Notes: generated by a model from the sequence alone, not told the origin. A DNA stretch of 64,000 nt from Nocardia yamanashiensis NBRC 100130 (GCF_001613325.1 NZ_BDCD01000002.1:434001-498000), one strand, 5' to 3'. Counted from the stretch's first letter, positions 49,647 to 59,426 are shown. Translations and numbers: made by a program.

Positions 49647-50662
49647 AACAACGCGGGATTCGCGCCGTGCTGTGGCGCATCGGGGTGTTCGCGGCGGCCA
49701 TGGTCGCGCTGCTGCTGGTGGTGATCAGCGCCATCGTACGGCCGGTGAGCGGCGACACCGCTTCCTACCGTGGCGAATTCACCGATGTGAGCGGGCTCAA
49801 GACCGGTGACGACGTGCGCATGTTCGGCGTGCAGGTGGGAAAGGTGAGCGATATCGAGCTGGTCGGCAGCCGCGGGGTCGTCACCTTCACCGTGCAGCGG
49901 GATCGGCCCATGTACACCGGCAGCGGGCTGGCCATCCGGTATCAGACGCTCACCGGGCAGCGGTATGTCGATGTGCGGCAACCGGATTCACCGGGCGATC
50001 GGCTGGCGGGCGGGGCCACCATCGGGGCGGACAAGACGGTGCCGTCGTTCGACATCACCCAATTGTTCAACGGCCTGCAACCGGTGCTGGCGGAGTTCTC
50101 GCCGGGCGCGCTGAATCAGTTCACCGAGAACGTGCTGGCCGTGATCGAGGGCAACGGGGCGGGCATCGGTCCGGCCCTGGACGCGTTCGAGCAGCTCAGC
50201 CGGTACGTCTCCGATCGGCAGGCGGTGCTGTCGCTGCTGCTGTCGAATCTGCAGGCCATCTCCAGTCAGATCGGCGGCAAGTCACCGCATCTGGTGACGC
50301 TGCTGCGCGGTATCGCCGACGTGTTCGTGGCTTTCCGCAAGGAGCTCGACGGGCTGCTGGACTTCGCGGCCGTCGCGCCGTCGGCGCTGGGCCCGCTCAA
50401 CAGCCTGCTGAACACGCTCGGGTTCACCGAGAACTCGAATCCGAACCTGGAAAAGGACCTGGCGCTGTTGTTCCCCGATCCGAATCAGGCGCTCGACACG
50501 CTCGGGCGATTGCCCGGACTGCTGCAGTCGCTGGCCAATCTGCTGCCGCCCGCCGGCACCTCCGGGCAGCTCGACCTGACCTGTTCCAAGGGGACCGCGC
50601 AGGCGCCCGCACCGTTCGCGGTGCTGATCAGCGGGCAGCGGGTGTCGATATGCAAGAGCTGA
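49643..50662 (+). CDS. mceB: Mce-family lipid-transport protein B
   Basis: 339 residues from GTG 49643, overlapping the mceA stop (GTGA). Membrane anchor VFAAAMVALLLVVISAIVRP, MCE domain (FTDVSGLKTGDDVRMFGVQV, GLAIRYQTLTGQRYVDVRQP), long helical region, then two Cys (LTCSKG and VSICKS) near the end that could pair. Overlaps mceC by 13 bp. Confidence 0.92.
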   Translation: MKQRGIRAVLWRIGVFAAAMVALLLVVISAIVRPVSGDTASYRGEFTDVSGLKTGDDVRMFGVQVGKVSDIELVGSRGVVTFTVQRDRPMYTGSGLAIRYQTLTGQRYVDVRQPDSPGDRLAGGATIGADKTVPSFDITQLFNGLQPVLAEFSPGALNQFTENVLAVIEGNGAGIGPALDAFEQLSRYVSDRQAVLSLLLSNLQAISSQIGGKSPHLVTLLRGIADVFVAFRKELDGLLDFAAVAPSALGPLNSLLNTLGFTENSNPNLEKDLALLFPDPNQALDTLGRLPGLLQSLANLLPPAGTSGQLDLTCSKGTAQAPAPFAVLISGQRVSICKS

Positions 50663-51714
50663 ACACACCGAAACCGGCTGCCCGCAAGGGATTCCGGGCC
50701 CGGTTGACCGCATTGAGCGGGCAGCGCGACCCGTACGAGGCGGCCACCGCCGGGCGCGAACTCGGGTACGGGCTGCTGGGCGCGATCGTGCTCGCGGTGG
50801 TGCTGGTCGCCACCGGCGTCATCTACGTACTGCCGCTCGGCAAGGCCACCTATACCGCCGAGCTGTCCGAGGCGCGGTCGGTGCGGGCCGGGGACGAGAT
50901 CCGGATCGCGGGCATCCATGTCGGATCGGTGAAATCGCTGGAGCTGCTGCCGGATCGGGTGCGGATGACGTTCACCGTCAACGACAATGTCTTCCTCGGT
51001 GACGGCACCTCGCTCGAGGTGCGCATGCTCACCGTGGTCGGCGGGCACTACATCGCCGCCTTCCCGGCCGGGGACAAGGCGCTCGGGACCAAGGTGATCC
51101 CCGCGGACCGGGTGCGCCTGCCCTACAGCCTGATTCGCACCATCCAGGACGCTGCCGTGCCCACCGCACAGGTGGACGGCGACACCCTGCGCAAGAACTT
51201 CGCCTCGCTGCAGGACGCGCTGTCGGAGAGCCCGGATGCGCTGCGGCGCATGGGATCCGCCGTCGAATCGCTGGTCGGCTTGATCAACCGGCAGAACACC
51301 GACGTGTCGCGGGCGCTCACTGTGATGGACGAATACCTGACCACCGTGGACGCCAACAAATCGCTGCTGGGCACCTTCGTGCGCAAGATCGGCGCGCTGG
51401 AGACCGACGGGCTGGCCAAGAAGGCCGAGATCGCCGAATCGCTGCGGATCACCGGCGAACTGCTGTCCCGGATCGCCGCCATCGAACCGGCCTGGCGCAG
51501 TCAGCTCGAGCCCTTCGCCGACAAGCTCGAGGAAGCCGTTCCGGCGCTGGAGGATCTGGGGCGGCGCTTCGACCAGGCGCTGACCAACCTCGGCGATATC
51601 AAGGCGCGGCTGGCCGCCACCGTCTCTCCGGGGGAGGGGGTCGTGATCGACCAGTCCGCCATCACCCTCGCGGCCCCGGAATTCTGTGTGCCGCTGCCGG
51701 GGAGGACCTGCTGA
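50650..51714 (+). CDS. mceC: Mce-family lipid-transport protein C
   Basis: 354 residues. Longer cytosolic start, anchor GLLGAIVLAVVLVATGVIYV, MCE domain (EARSVRAGDEIRIAGIHVGS, EVRMLTVVGGHYIAAFPAG), helical stalk, terminal FCVPLPGRTC with two Cys. Its start lies inside the end of mceB. Confidence 0.92.
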   Translation: MQELNTPKPAARKGFRARLTALSGQRDPYEAATAGRELGYGLLGAIVLAVVLVATGVIYVLPLGKATYTAELSEARSVRAGDEIRIAGIHVGSVKSLELLPDRVRMTFTVNDNVFLGDGTSLEVRMLTVVGGHYIAAFPAGDKALGTKVIPADRVRLPYSLIRTIQDAAVPTAQVDGDTLRKNFASLQDALSESPDALRRMGSAVESLVGLINRQNTDVSRALTVMDEYLTTVDANKSLLGTFVRKIGALETDGLAKKAEIAESLRITGELLSRIAAIEPAWRSQLEPFADKLEEAVPALEDLGRRFDQALTNLGDIKARLAATVSPGEGVVIDQSAITLAAPEFCVPLPGRTC

Positions 51715-51715
51715 G

Positions 51716-52816
51716 ATGAAACGCTTTCTCGGATCACAGGGTTTCGTCACCGCGGTCGGCGTGGCCGGGGTGCTGCTGGTCGTGGTCGCCGGGTACCTGC
51801 TCGCGTTCGACCCGCTGCGCAAGACCCTCGCCTACTGCGCGATCATGCCGGACTCCATCGGGCTCTACGAAGGCAACAGCGTCACCATGCTCGGCATCCC
51901 GGTCGGCAGCGTCACCGGGGTGCGGCCCGAGAACGGTTCGGTACGCGTCACTTTCGACATCGACGCCGAACATCCGCTGTACGGGGAGGTCAGCGCCACC
52001 ACGGTCTCGGACACCATCGTGGCCGATCGGAGCCTGGAAGTGGTGAGCGACAGCAAATCCCGCACCCGATGGGACGAGAAGAGCTGCGTCACCAAGACGT
52101 TCACGCCCAAGAGCCTGACCCAGACCCTGGAGGCGTTCTCCAACCTGGCCGAAGAGCTCACCGGGCACGGTGATCCCGCCGAACAGGCGCGTTTGCGCGA
52201 CAGCGTGCGGTCCTTCGACCGGGCCACCTCCGGGACCGGGCAGAAGCTCAATCAGCTGATCAAGGATCTGAGCACCATGCTCGACCGGCCCGACGCGGCC
52301 ATCGGGCATCTGGGCGGGCTGCTGGACGCGTTCGCCTCCACCGTGGAGAGCGTCGCGCTCAACTGGGGCGACATCAAAGTCGCTCTGACACAGGGCAATG
52401 AGGGGCTCACCTTCATCAATGCCGTGTGGGGGCGCACCGTGCAGATCGTGGACTCGCTGCTAGTGATCCTGCCGTGGTTCAACACCATCGCGCACAAGTA
52501 CGGGCAGTCCATCCTGAACGGGCTGGACGCGGCGGTGCCGAAACTGCAATTGCTGGCGGCGCAGGTGGGCAGCCTGCGGCAGCTCATCGAGATGATCCCG
52601 GCGGTGGTGAGCGCCTTCCAGCAGTTCCTCGATCCGCAGACCGGGCAGGCGCGCATCACCTATGCCGCGCCGCGGGTGTCGCTGGCGAAGGAGAACGCCG
52701 AGCAGGTGTGCGCGGCCGTCAACGCGCTCGAACCCGGGAAATGCCGGGGCGCGGACGACGGGCTGGCGAGCGTGGACCTGGTGCCGCTCGTGCTCGGATT
52801 GGCGGGGGTGCGATGA
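51716..52816 (+). CDS. mceD: Mce-family lipid-transport protein D
   Basis: 366 residues from MKRFLGSQGFVTAVGVAGVL, one base after the mceC stop, with GGGGAGG upstream. Anchor then MCE domain (GLYEGNSVTMLGIPVGSVTG, VSATTVSDTIVADRSLEVVS), helical stalk and a Cys-containing C terminus. An upstream in-frame ATG lacks the right position. Confidence 0.92.
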   Translation: MKRFLGSQGFVTAVGVAGVLLVVVAGYLLAFDPLRKTLAYCAIMPDSIGLYEGNSVTMLGIPVGSVTGVRPENGSVRVTFDIDAEHPLYGEVSATTVSDTIVADRSLEVVSDSKSRTRWDEKSCVTKTFTPKSLTQTLEAFSNLAEELTGHGDPAEQARLRDSVRSFDRATSGTGQKLNQLIKDLSTMLDRPDAAIGHLGGLLDAFASTVESVALNWGDIKVALTQGNEGLTFINAVWGRTVQIVDSLLVILPWFNTIAHKYGQSILNGLDAAVPKLQLLAAQVGSLRQLIEMIPAVVSAFQQFLDPQTGQARITYAAPRVSLAKENAEQVCAAVNALEPGKCRGADDGLASVDLVPLVLGLAGVR

Positions 52817-53877
52817 AACGGGTTGCTTCACAACGATTTCTGGCGATCTCCGCGCTGGGGATGGCGGCGGTGCTGCCGAGCGCCTGCGCCTTCGATCCGT
52901 CGGCGGTGCCGGTGCCGGGCGCGGCGGTATCGGGGCCGACCTACGAGGTGCACATCGAGCTCGCCAATGCCCTGAACCTGCCCGCACAGGCCAAAGTGAT
53001 GGCCAATGGCGCGAAGATCGGCAGCCTGCGCTCGGTGCGGGTGATCGATCCCTCGGCCGCACAGCCGGGGCGCATCGACGCGGTGGTGGAGATCTCCAGC
53101 GCGGTACGGCTGCCCGCCAGCACCACCGTGCAGCTGCGCCAGAACACCATCCTGGGCGACATCTTCATCGGATTGACCACGCCCGCAGGGGATTCCGGGC
53201 CGACGATCGCACCCGGCGGGACCATTCCGCTGGAGCGCACCAAACCCGCCCTGCAGGTGGAGGATCTGCTGGTGGGGCTGTCCACCTTCGTGGGCGGCGG
53301 TGCGCCGCACCAGATCCAGGAGATCATCAACCAGACCAATGCGGTGCTGCCGGCCGACAAAGCCGACACCGCGCGCATCGCCGACCGGCTCGGCACCAAT
53401 ATCGAGGATCTGGCGGCGCACCAGGACATCCTGGACCGGTCGCTGGCGGCGTTCGAGCGGGATCTGCAAGCGGTGCTGGACAATCCGCGCGAGCTGGACG
53501 CGCTGCTCAGCGAACGCGGCGCGGTGGAGATTCCGGCCGATGCGCAATCGCTGGTCAATACCCTCGGCATCGTCGGCTCGCTCGGCGTCATCGGGCACGC
53601 GGTGGAGCCGCTCGCCCCGTTGCTGAGCGCGGCCGACGCGGCGGCCAAGGCGTTCGTGCCCTTGCTGCTGGCGAACAATCCCCTGGACCTGACCGCGCCG
53701 TCCAATCTGAACCGGCTGTATGCCCTGCTGCGCGACAAGATCATTCCGTTCGTCGAGCGCGGGCCCAAGGTGAACATCACCGGCGTGACCGTGGCGGGGT
53801 CGGCGACCCCGGTGGCCGCCGACGAGCAGATCGAATCGATCGTGCGCACCCTGCGAATGCTCGGAGTCGTCCGATGA
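52813..53877 (+). CDS. mceE: Mce-family lipid-transport protein E, probable lipoprotein
   Basis: 354 residues, ATGA overlap with mceD. In place of a plain anchor the N terminus has a signal ending VLPSACAF, an imperfect lipobox (Pro at -3) that still resembles the lipoprotein MceE subunits of other systems. MCE domain (NLPAQAKVMANGAKIGSLRS, VQLRQNTILGDIFIGLTTPA) and helical stalk follow. Confidence 0.9.
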   Translation: MKRVASQRFLAISALGMAAVLPSACAFDPSAVPVPGAAVSGPTYEVHIELANALNLPAQAKVMANGAKIGSLRSVRVIDPSAAQPGRIDAVVEISSAVRLPASTTVQLRQNTILGDIFIGLTTPAGDSGPTIAPGGTIPLERTKPALQVEDLLVGLSTFVGGGAPHQIQEIINQTNAVLPADKADTARIADRLGTNIEDLAAHQDILDRSLAAFERDLQAVLDNPRELDALLSERGAVEIPADAQSLVNTLGIVGSLGVIGHAVEPLAPLLSAADAAAKAFVPLLLANNPLDLTAPSNLNRLYALLRDKIIPFVERGPKVNITGVTVAGSATPVAADEQIESIVRTLRMLGVVR

Positions 53878-54845
53878 GAATGAGTTCCGTTCTGTCCCTG
53901 CTCAGCATCCTGACCATCCTGGCGGTGGGCAGCGTGTACCTGGCGGTCGGCGTGGTGCGGGTGAGCTGGCTGGAGGACCGGATCACCGCCACCATGACCA
54001 TTCCGCAATCCGGTGGGCTGCTGCCGCGTTCGAAGGTGCTGCTGTCGGGGGTCGAGGTCGGCAAGATCACCGAGGTGACGCACGTGCCGGACGGGGTGCG
54101 GGTGCGATTCGAGGTCGGCACCGACTATCCGATTCCGGTGGCCAGTGCGGCGCGCATCGAGAGCCTGTCCGGGCTGGGGGAGGCGTATCTGGAATTCCAG
54201 CCGTCCTCGGGGGCCGGGCCGTACCTGGCCGACGGGCAGACGCTGCGCGGGGACAAAGTCGGTGCGCCGGTATCGATTCCGGATATCGCGCGCACCACCA
54301 CCGAACTGTTGCGGCAGCTGGATCCGACGGCGCTGGCCTCGATCGTGGACACCTTCGGGCAGGCGATGGCCGGGACCGAAGCGCTGGTGCCGGAACTGTC
54401 GCGCTCCACCGGCCTGCTGGCCGAGACGCTGCTCAGCCGCACCGATCTGATCCGCCGGATGCTCATCGCCATGCAGGCCAATGCCGGCGATATGGATTGG
54501 GCGGAACCGGCGCTGCTGGACGCGGCCGGGCCGTGGGCCGACTTCGGGCCCCGGGTCGGCGAGGTCGCCGATTCCATCGCCCGGGTCATTCGCACCGGCA
54601 ATGCGCCCGATTCGTTCCTGGAGGACAAGGAAGGTGCGCTCGGGCTCTCGCCGTTCCTGGAGAAGCTCACGGCGAAACTCGACGAGATGGGGCCCTCGCT
54701 CGCCCCGTACGCGCCGCTGCTCGCGCCCCTGTACGCGCTGGCCGTCCCGATCATCAGCCGCCTGGACCTGGGCGCGCTGATCAGCCAGGCGCTGCACGCC
54801 ACCAGCCCCGACGGCACGCTGCGCCTGCAGCTCGCCGTCAAGTAA
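53874..54845 (+). CDS. mceF: Mce-family lipid-transport protein F
   Basis: 323 residues, ATGA overlap with mceE. Anchor VLSLLSILTILAVGSVYLAV, MCE domain (IPQSGGLLPRSKVLLSGVEV, ARIESLSGLGEAYLEFQPSS), helical stalk. A short MceF without a long proline-rich tail. Last subunit of the tunnel. Confidence 0.92.
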   Translation: MRMSSVLSLLSILTILAVGSVYLAVGVVRVSWLEDRITATMTIPQSGGLLPRSKVLLSGVEVGKITEVTHVPDGVRVRFEVGTDYPIPVASAARIESLSGLGEAYLEFQPSSGAGPYLADGQTLRGDKVGAPVSIPDIARTTTELLRQLDPTALASIVDTFGQAMAGTEALVPELSRSTGLLAETLLSRTDLIRRMLIAMQANAGDMDWAEPALLDAAGPWADFGPRVGEVADSIARVIRTGNAPDSFLEDKEGALGLSPFLEKLTAKLDEMGPSLAPYAPLLAPLYALAVPIISRLDLGALISQALHATSPDGTLRLQLAVK

Positions 54846-54860
54846 TCCCGGGAGAAAACG

Positions 54861-55463
54861 ATGACCATCGAACTCGACAAGCCCGCCGACACGGCCACCG
54901 AAACCGTTGCGGCGGAAGCGAAAACGACTACGCCCGCCCGGCGTACCGTCGCGGTGCCGTTCTCGACGCTGCTGCTGTCGGCGGGCCTGGCGGTGGCCAC
55001 CCTGGCCGCGCTGGTGCTGGGCGGATTCCTGCTCTCGGCGCGCGGCGAGCTGTCCGACCGCGATACCGTGGCGGCTGGCGCGACGCGCGCCGAACAGGTC
55101 GCCAAGGACTACACGGTCGGCGCGGCCACCGTGAACTTCGCCGACTTCACCGCCTGGGTGAACCGGTTGAAAGCCAATACGGCGCCCGCGCTGTCCAACA
55201 AGTTCGACGCCACCGCGCCGAAGCTGCAGGAGCTGCTGACGCCGTTGAAGTGGACCTCCACCGCGCAGCTCATCGCCGCACGGGTGGCCTCGGAGACCAA
55301 CGGGGTCTACAAGGTCAACGTCTTCCTCAATGTGTCCTCCACCAACGCCCAGAACCCGAACGGGGCGCAGACCACGGTCACCTACAACGTGACCGTGGAC
55401 AGCGGCGCGGACTGGAAGATCACCGACGTCGGCGGGATGGACGGGGCGCTGCCGCTGAAATAG
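54861..55463 (+). CDS. Mce-associated membrane protein
   Basis: 200 residues. Charged cytosolic start, one membrane helix (FSTLLLSAGLAVATLAALVL, about 34-56), then an NTF2-like extracytoplasmic domain (about 85-200: DYTVGAATVNFADFTAWVNR, VTVDSGADWKITDVGGMDG). Matches the Mas/Mce-associated proteins that usually follow mceF and stabilise the complex; other operons often have two or more, here one. 15 bp after mceF. Confidence 0.88.
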   Translation: MTIELDKPADTATETVAAEAKTTTPARRTVAVPFSTLLLSAGLAVATLAALVLGGFLLSARGELSDRDTVAAGATRAEQVAKDYTVGAATVNFADFTAWVNRLKANTAPALSNKFDATAPKLQELLTPLKWTSTAQLIAARVASETNGVYKVNVFLNVSSTNAQNPNGAQTTVTYNVTVDSGADWKITDVGGMDGALPLK

Positions 55464-55469
55464 CGGGAA

Positions 55470-55676
55470 CTACTCCTGCGCGGCCGCCTGGCTCGCCGCA
55501 TCCAGGCCGAGCATTTCGAGCAGGTACTTGCAATCGGCCGCGTCGAGGGCGTGACCGGCGACCGTATGCGTCGCCAGCGCGTTCTGCTTCGCGCAGGCCG
55601 CCTTCTCGGCGGCGCGGGCGGCGGTGAATTCGCTCTGCTCGTGAACGAGGGTGGTCTGACGTGCGGAGGAGGTCAT
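55470..55676 (-). CDS. Small Cys-containing protein, unknown
   Basis: 68 residues from ATG 55676 behind GGAAAG; a GTG at 55685 is in frame. The sequence is mostly helical (FTAARAAEKAACAKQNALAT, then LDAADCKYLLEMLGL) with two Cys. Actinobacteria have similar small orphan proteins, but I cannot name a family. It is convergent with the mce operon, 6 bp from its end, and divergent from the molybdopterin oxidoreductase. Confidence 0.6.
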   Translation of the reverse strand: MTSSARQTTLVHEQSEFTAARAAEKAACAKQNALATHTVAGHALDAADCKYLLEMLGLDAASQAAAQE

Positions 55677-55864
55677 TGAGGCCACTTTCCGGGCTGCGCC
55701 GGGTTGCTCGTATCCGAATGACGCGGGCCAACTCCGTCTCCCTGCACCCTACGGGGTGCACCCGCGCACCGGAGCGAAGTGGTCCATCCGGGATCGGTAA
55801 TCATCATTCGACCGGGGGAAATCATGCGGGCGTGCCCGTCGGCGGGCAGGCGTATGTTGAGTTG

Positions 55865-58153
55865 ATGGCCACGCATCTGACGCATTGGGGAGCATTCGAG
55901 GCGAGCAGTGACGGCGCCCGGTTGACCGAGGTGCGGCCGTGGCGGGGCGATCCGGAGCCGACCCCGCTGATATCCAATGTGGCTTCGGCGCAGCATCATC
56001 CGACGCGGGTGGATCAGCCGTATGTGCGGCGGGGGTGGCTCGAGCACGGACCGGGGCCCGGCGCGCGGGGTGCGGACGAGTTCGTGCCGGTGACGTGGGA
56101 GACGGCGCTGGACCTGCTGGCCGGGGAACTGGCGCGGGTGTATCGCGAATACGGGGGAGAGGCGGTGTACGGCGGGTCCTACGGGTGGGCCAGCGCGGGG
56201 CGGTTCCATCACGCACAGAGTCAGGTGCATCGGTTCCTGAACTGCCTGGGCGGGTACGTCTCGCACCGCAACAGCTACAGCCTGGGGGCGTCGACGGTGC
56301 TGTTGCCGCACATCCTCGCCGATATGGGGACCATCATGGCGCGGGCCACCACCAAATCGGTGCTGGCCGGGCATTCGAAGCTGGTGGTGGCGTTCGGGGG
56401 GTTGTCGCCGAAGAACTCGGCCGTCTCACCCGGTGGGGTGTCGCGGCACGATACGCGGGGGTGGATCGAGACCGCGCGGGCCAATGGGTGCCGGTTTGTC
56501 ACCGTCAGCCCCTTGCGCGATGACATTCCGGGCGAGGCGCAGGCCGAATGGATCGCGCCGCGACCGGGCAGCGATGCTGCGTTCATGCTCGCGCTGGCGC
56601 AGGTGCTAGACTCGGAAGGGTTGGCGGACAACGAGTTTCTCGATACCTACACCGTCGGGTACGCGCGGTTCGCCGAGTATCTGCGCGGGGGCGTGGACGG
56701 GCAGGTGAAGGATCCGGAATGGGCCGAATCCATTACCGGCGTTCCGGCCGAACGGATTCGGCGGCTGGCCCGGGATATGGCGGGCACCCGGACCTTCATT
56801 ACCGTCAGCTGGTCGTTGCAGCGCGCGCAGTACGGTGAACAGCCGCTCTGGCTCGGTGTGGTCCTGGCCGCCATGCTGGGCCAGATCGGTTTGCCCGGTG
56901 GGGGTTTCGGCCACGGTTACGGCTCGGCCGCCAATGTCGGGCTGGCCGTGCGGCTCACCTCACCGCCGCGGCTGCCGCAGGGCGCGAATCCCGTCGACGA
57001 TTTCATTCCGGTCGCCCGGATCGCCGATATGCTCCTGAACCCCGGCGGCGCATACGAATACAACGGCGAACACCGCACGTACCCGGACATCAAACTGGTG
57101 TATTGGGCGGGCGGCAATCCGTTCCATCACCATCAGAACCTGGCTCGCCTGCGCACCGCCTTCGCCCGGCCCGACACCGTGGTGGTGCACGATCCGTTCT
57201 GGTCGGCCACCGCCCGGCACGCCGATATCGTGCTGCCCGCGACGATGACGATCGAACGCGACGACTACGGGGCCGGTGAAGGCGACCGTTTCTTCTTCCC
57301 GATGCCGGCGCTCACCACTCCGCACGGGCAGGCTCGCGACGACTACTGGATGTTCGCCGAGCTGGCCGAAAGGCTCGGTGCCGGAAAGGAATTCACGGGC
57401 GGTCGCACCACCGGCGAATGGTTGCGTTACCTCTACGAGGAATGGCGTACCCGTCTGCTCGCCAAAGGGCACACGCTCCCCGACTTCGACGCCTTCTGGT
57501 CCGGCGATGCCATCGAACTGCCATTGGAAGCCGAAGAACACATCGCCTTCGCCGATTTCCGGGCCGACCCCGTGTCCCATCCTTTGCACACCCCGAGCGG
57601 CCGCATCGAGATCTTCTCCGACACCATCGCGAGCTTCGGCTACGACGACTGCCCCGGTCATCCCGTCTGGCGCGAACCCGACGAGTGGCTGGGCAGCCCA
57701 CTCGCCGCCCGCTTCCCCCTGCAACTGGTAGCCAACCAGCCCCGCACCAAACTCCACAGCCAGCTCGATATCGGCGACCACAGCCAATCCACCAAAATCC
57801 GCGGCCGCGAACCGGTTCGCCTGCATCCCGAAGACGCCGCCGCCCGCGGTCTCGCCGCCGGCGACATCGTCCGCATCCACAACGACCGCGGAAGCTGCCT
57901 CGCCGGCCTCACCATCGACGACGCGGTCCGCCCCGGCATCGCCCAATTGTCCACGGGCGCTTGGTACGACCCCGACCCCGCCGACCCGACCCACTGCCGC
58001 CACGGCAACCCCAACGCCGTCACCAACGACCGCGGCGCTTCCCGCCTGAGCCAAGGCTGCACCGGCCAGCTGTCCCTGGTCGAAATCGAACGCCACACCG
58101 GCCCGCTCCCGGACCTGACCGTCACCGCCCCACCCCGAACCACTGCGCTGTGA
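55865..58153 (+). CDS. Molybdopterin oxidoreductase (BisC/TorA-type, cytosolic)
   Basis: 762 residues from MATHLTHWGAFEASSDGARL. DMSO-reductase family: no N-terminal [4Fe-4S] Cys motif, the Mo-ligand region HRNSYSLGASTVLLPHILAD with predicted ligand Ser139, GMG-like cofactor motifs and a terminal molydopterin-binding domain (LVANQPRTKLHSQLDIGDHS, LSTGAWYDP). This fits the group of biotin-sulfoxide and TMAO reductases. There is no Tat signal, so it acts in the cytosol like BisC, perhaps on biotin or methionine sulfoxide. No partner subunit is present. The start is less certain because no strong ribosome-binding site is seen. Confidence 0.88.
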   Translation: MATHLTHWGAFEASSDGARLTEVRPWRGDPEPTPLISNVASAQHHPTRVDQPYVRRGWLEHGPGPGARGADEFVPVTWETALDLLAGELARVYREYGGEAVYGGSYGWASAGRFHHAQSQVHRFLNCLGGYVSHRNSYSLGASTVLLPHILADMGTIMARATTKSVLAGHSKLVVAFGGLSPKNSAVSPGGVSRHDTRGWIETARANGCRFVTVSPLRDDIPGEAQAEWIAPRPGSDAAFMLALAQVLDSEGLADNEFLDTYTVGYARFAEYLRGGVDGQVKDPEWAESITGVPAERIRRLARDMAGTRTFITVSWSLQRAQYGEQPLWLGVVLAAMLGQIGLPGGGFGHGYGSAANVGLAVRLTSPPRLPQGANPVDDFIPVARIADMLLNPGGAYEYNGEHRTYPDIKLVYWAGGNPFHHHQNLARLRTAFARPDTVVVHDPFWSATARHADIVLPATMTIERDDYGAGEGDRFFFPMPALTTPHGQARDDYWMFAELAERLGAGKEFTGGRTTGEWLRYLYEEWRTRLLAKGHTLPDFDAFWSGDAIELPLEAEEHIAFADFRADPVSHPLHTPSGRIEIFSDTIASFGYDDCPGHPVWREPDEWLGSPLAARFPLQLVANQPRTKLHSQLDIGDHSQSTKIRGREPVRLHPEDAAARGLAAGDIVRIHNDRGSCLAGLTIDDAVRPGIAQLSTGAWYDPDPADPTHCRHGNPNAVTNDRGASRLSQGCTGQLSLVEIERHTGPLPDLTVTAPPRTTAL

Positions 58154-58305
58154 ACGGCATTCGATAGTTCCATCCGGTCGCTCTGTCTCGTCCGGTCCGC
58201 ACCGTGGCGTGTTCTGTCCCCATGCCGGTGCTCTATCCGGTCATAGCGTTGTGAAGCGCGGCCGCTGAGCACAGCACCCACGGAAACGACTAGGAGTTGG
58301 CGACA

Positions 58306-58707
58306 ATGCCTTTCGCTCGCTTGACCATCGCGAATACCGAGATCCCCACCGACGTCCGGGCCGGTCTGGCCGCCGATATCACCGCTCTCCTGGAAAAGGA
58401 TCTGCACAAGGAGCCCGAAGTGACGGTGGTCCACGTGAACCTGGTCCCGGGTAATACCTGGTTCGTCGCGGCCGAGCCCGAACAGGCGACCGGGGCGCAC
58501 CTGGAAGTCAGTATTACCGCGGGCACCAATACCGCCGCGGAGAAAGCGGCCTTCATCGAGCACGCCTACGCGCTGCTGTCGGACCGGCTCGGTCCGCTGC
58601 CCGCCGCCGCGTACGTCGCCCTGTATGAACTCGACGGCGAGAGCTACGGATACAACGGTGTCACCCAGCTGGCGCGCCGCAGGCTCGATCCGTCCGAAAA
58701 GGACTGA
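58306..58707 (+). CDS. Tautomerase-superfamily (MIF/4-OT-like) protein
   Basis: 133 residues. ATG 58306 is chosen because it follows AGGAG by nine bases and exposes Pro2 (MPFARL), the catalytic N-terminal proline of the superfamily; an ATG three codons earlier would hide it. A length near 130 suggests a MIF-like or fused tandem 4-OT. Keto-enol tautomerisation or a related hydration is expected; substrate unknown. Confidence 0.82.
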   Translation: MPFARLTIANTEIPTDVRAGLAADITALLEKDLHKEPEVTVVHVNLVPGNTWFVAAEPEQATGAHLEVSITAGTNTAAEKAAFIEHAYALLSDRLGPLPAAAYVALYELDGESYGYNGVTQLARRRLDPSEKD

Positions 58708-58732
58708 ATACCGATCGAATCGAGGAAAAGCT

Positions 58733-59326
58733 TCAGAGGATATAAGGGAACGCGGCAAGGTCATTGGTCGCGATTCCGGCGCCCGTAGCCGCACCGGCCA
58801 CCCCGCCGGTGCCGGCGCCCGCCGTCCCGCCGAGCCCCGCCCCGATCACGCCACCGATCACCGCGCCGATAGCGGCCCCCGGCACCGACCCGATCAGCCC
58901 ACCCGCAATAGCGCCGATGGCGATCCCGGCCAGCCCGCCACCGACCCCACCGAGCACCGCACCCGTCGCCGTCCCGATCCCGCCGCCGATCACCGCCCCA
59001 TTGTCCTGCGGCGTATAGAGCGCCACCGGCCGCGCCGCAGCATCGGCGACCACAGCCGCCGGAGCCGAGCTCTCTGCCATCGGCACGACACTTTCCGGCA
59101 GGAAATAAGCGATCGACTGCACCGCCGGCGCAGGCTGCGCACCCGAACCAACCGCCTGCACCCCCGGTTGCACCCCCTCGGCCCGAACACTCACCACCGC
59201 CGCCGGATCCGCACTCGCGGTCCCCGCCGCACTCACCACCGCAACAGCCGACGGCACACTCACCACCACGGTCCGAAGCGCAACCGACCGCTGCGATACC
59301 CGCCGATGCCGTCCCGCGGTGCTCAT
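58733..59326 (-). CDS. Glycine-zipper exported protein
   Basis: 197 residues from MSTAGRHRRVSQ. Signal sequence (TVVVSVPSAVAVVSAAGTAS to ADP). The C-terminal half (about 105-190) is almost all Gly/Ala/Ile with GxxxG repeats (VIGGGIGTATGAVLGGVGGG and onward), as in glycine-zipper membrane proteins that oligomerise. It could insert into a membrane. No enzymatic motif. GGGGATATTTCTG precedes the ATG. Confidence 0.78.
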   Translation of the reverse strand: MSTAGRHRRVSQRSVALRTVVVSVPSAVAVVSAAGTASADPAAVVSVRAEGVQPGVQAVGSGAQPAPAVQSIAYFLPESVVPMAESSAPAAVVADAAARPVALYTPQDNGAVIGGGIGTATGAVLGGVGGGLAGIAIGAIAGGLIGSVPGAAIGAVIGGVIGAGLGGTAGAGTGGVAGAATGAGIATNDLAAFPYIL

Positions 59327-59426
59327 CAGAAATATCCCCTTCGTCGAAAACGCAGTTCCCGGAACCCTAATAAACCCACCCCCGATCACCCCCCTCGAGT
59401 GCGCACCATCACCACGAGAGATATTC

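Noticed and set aside
52662-53873. Long + strand frame running into mceF
   Set aside because: It lies out of frame over mceD and mceE; mceF starts at 53874 with an ATGA overlap and a membrane anchor.
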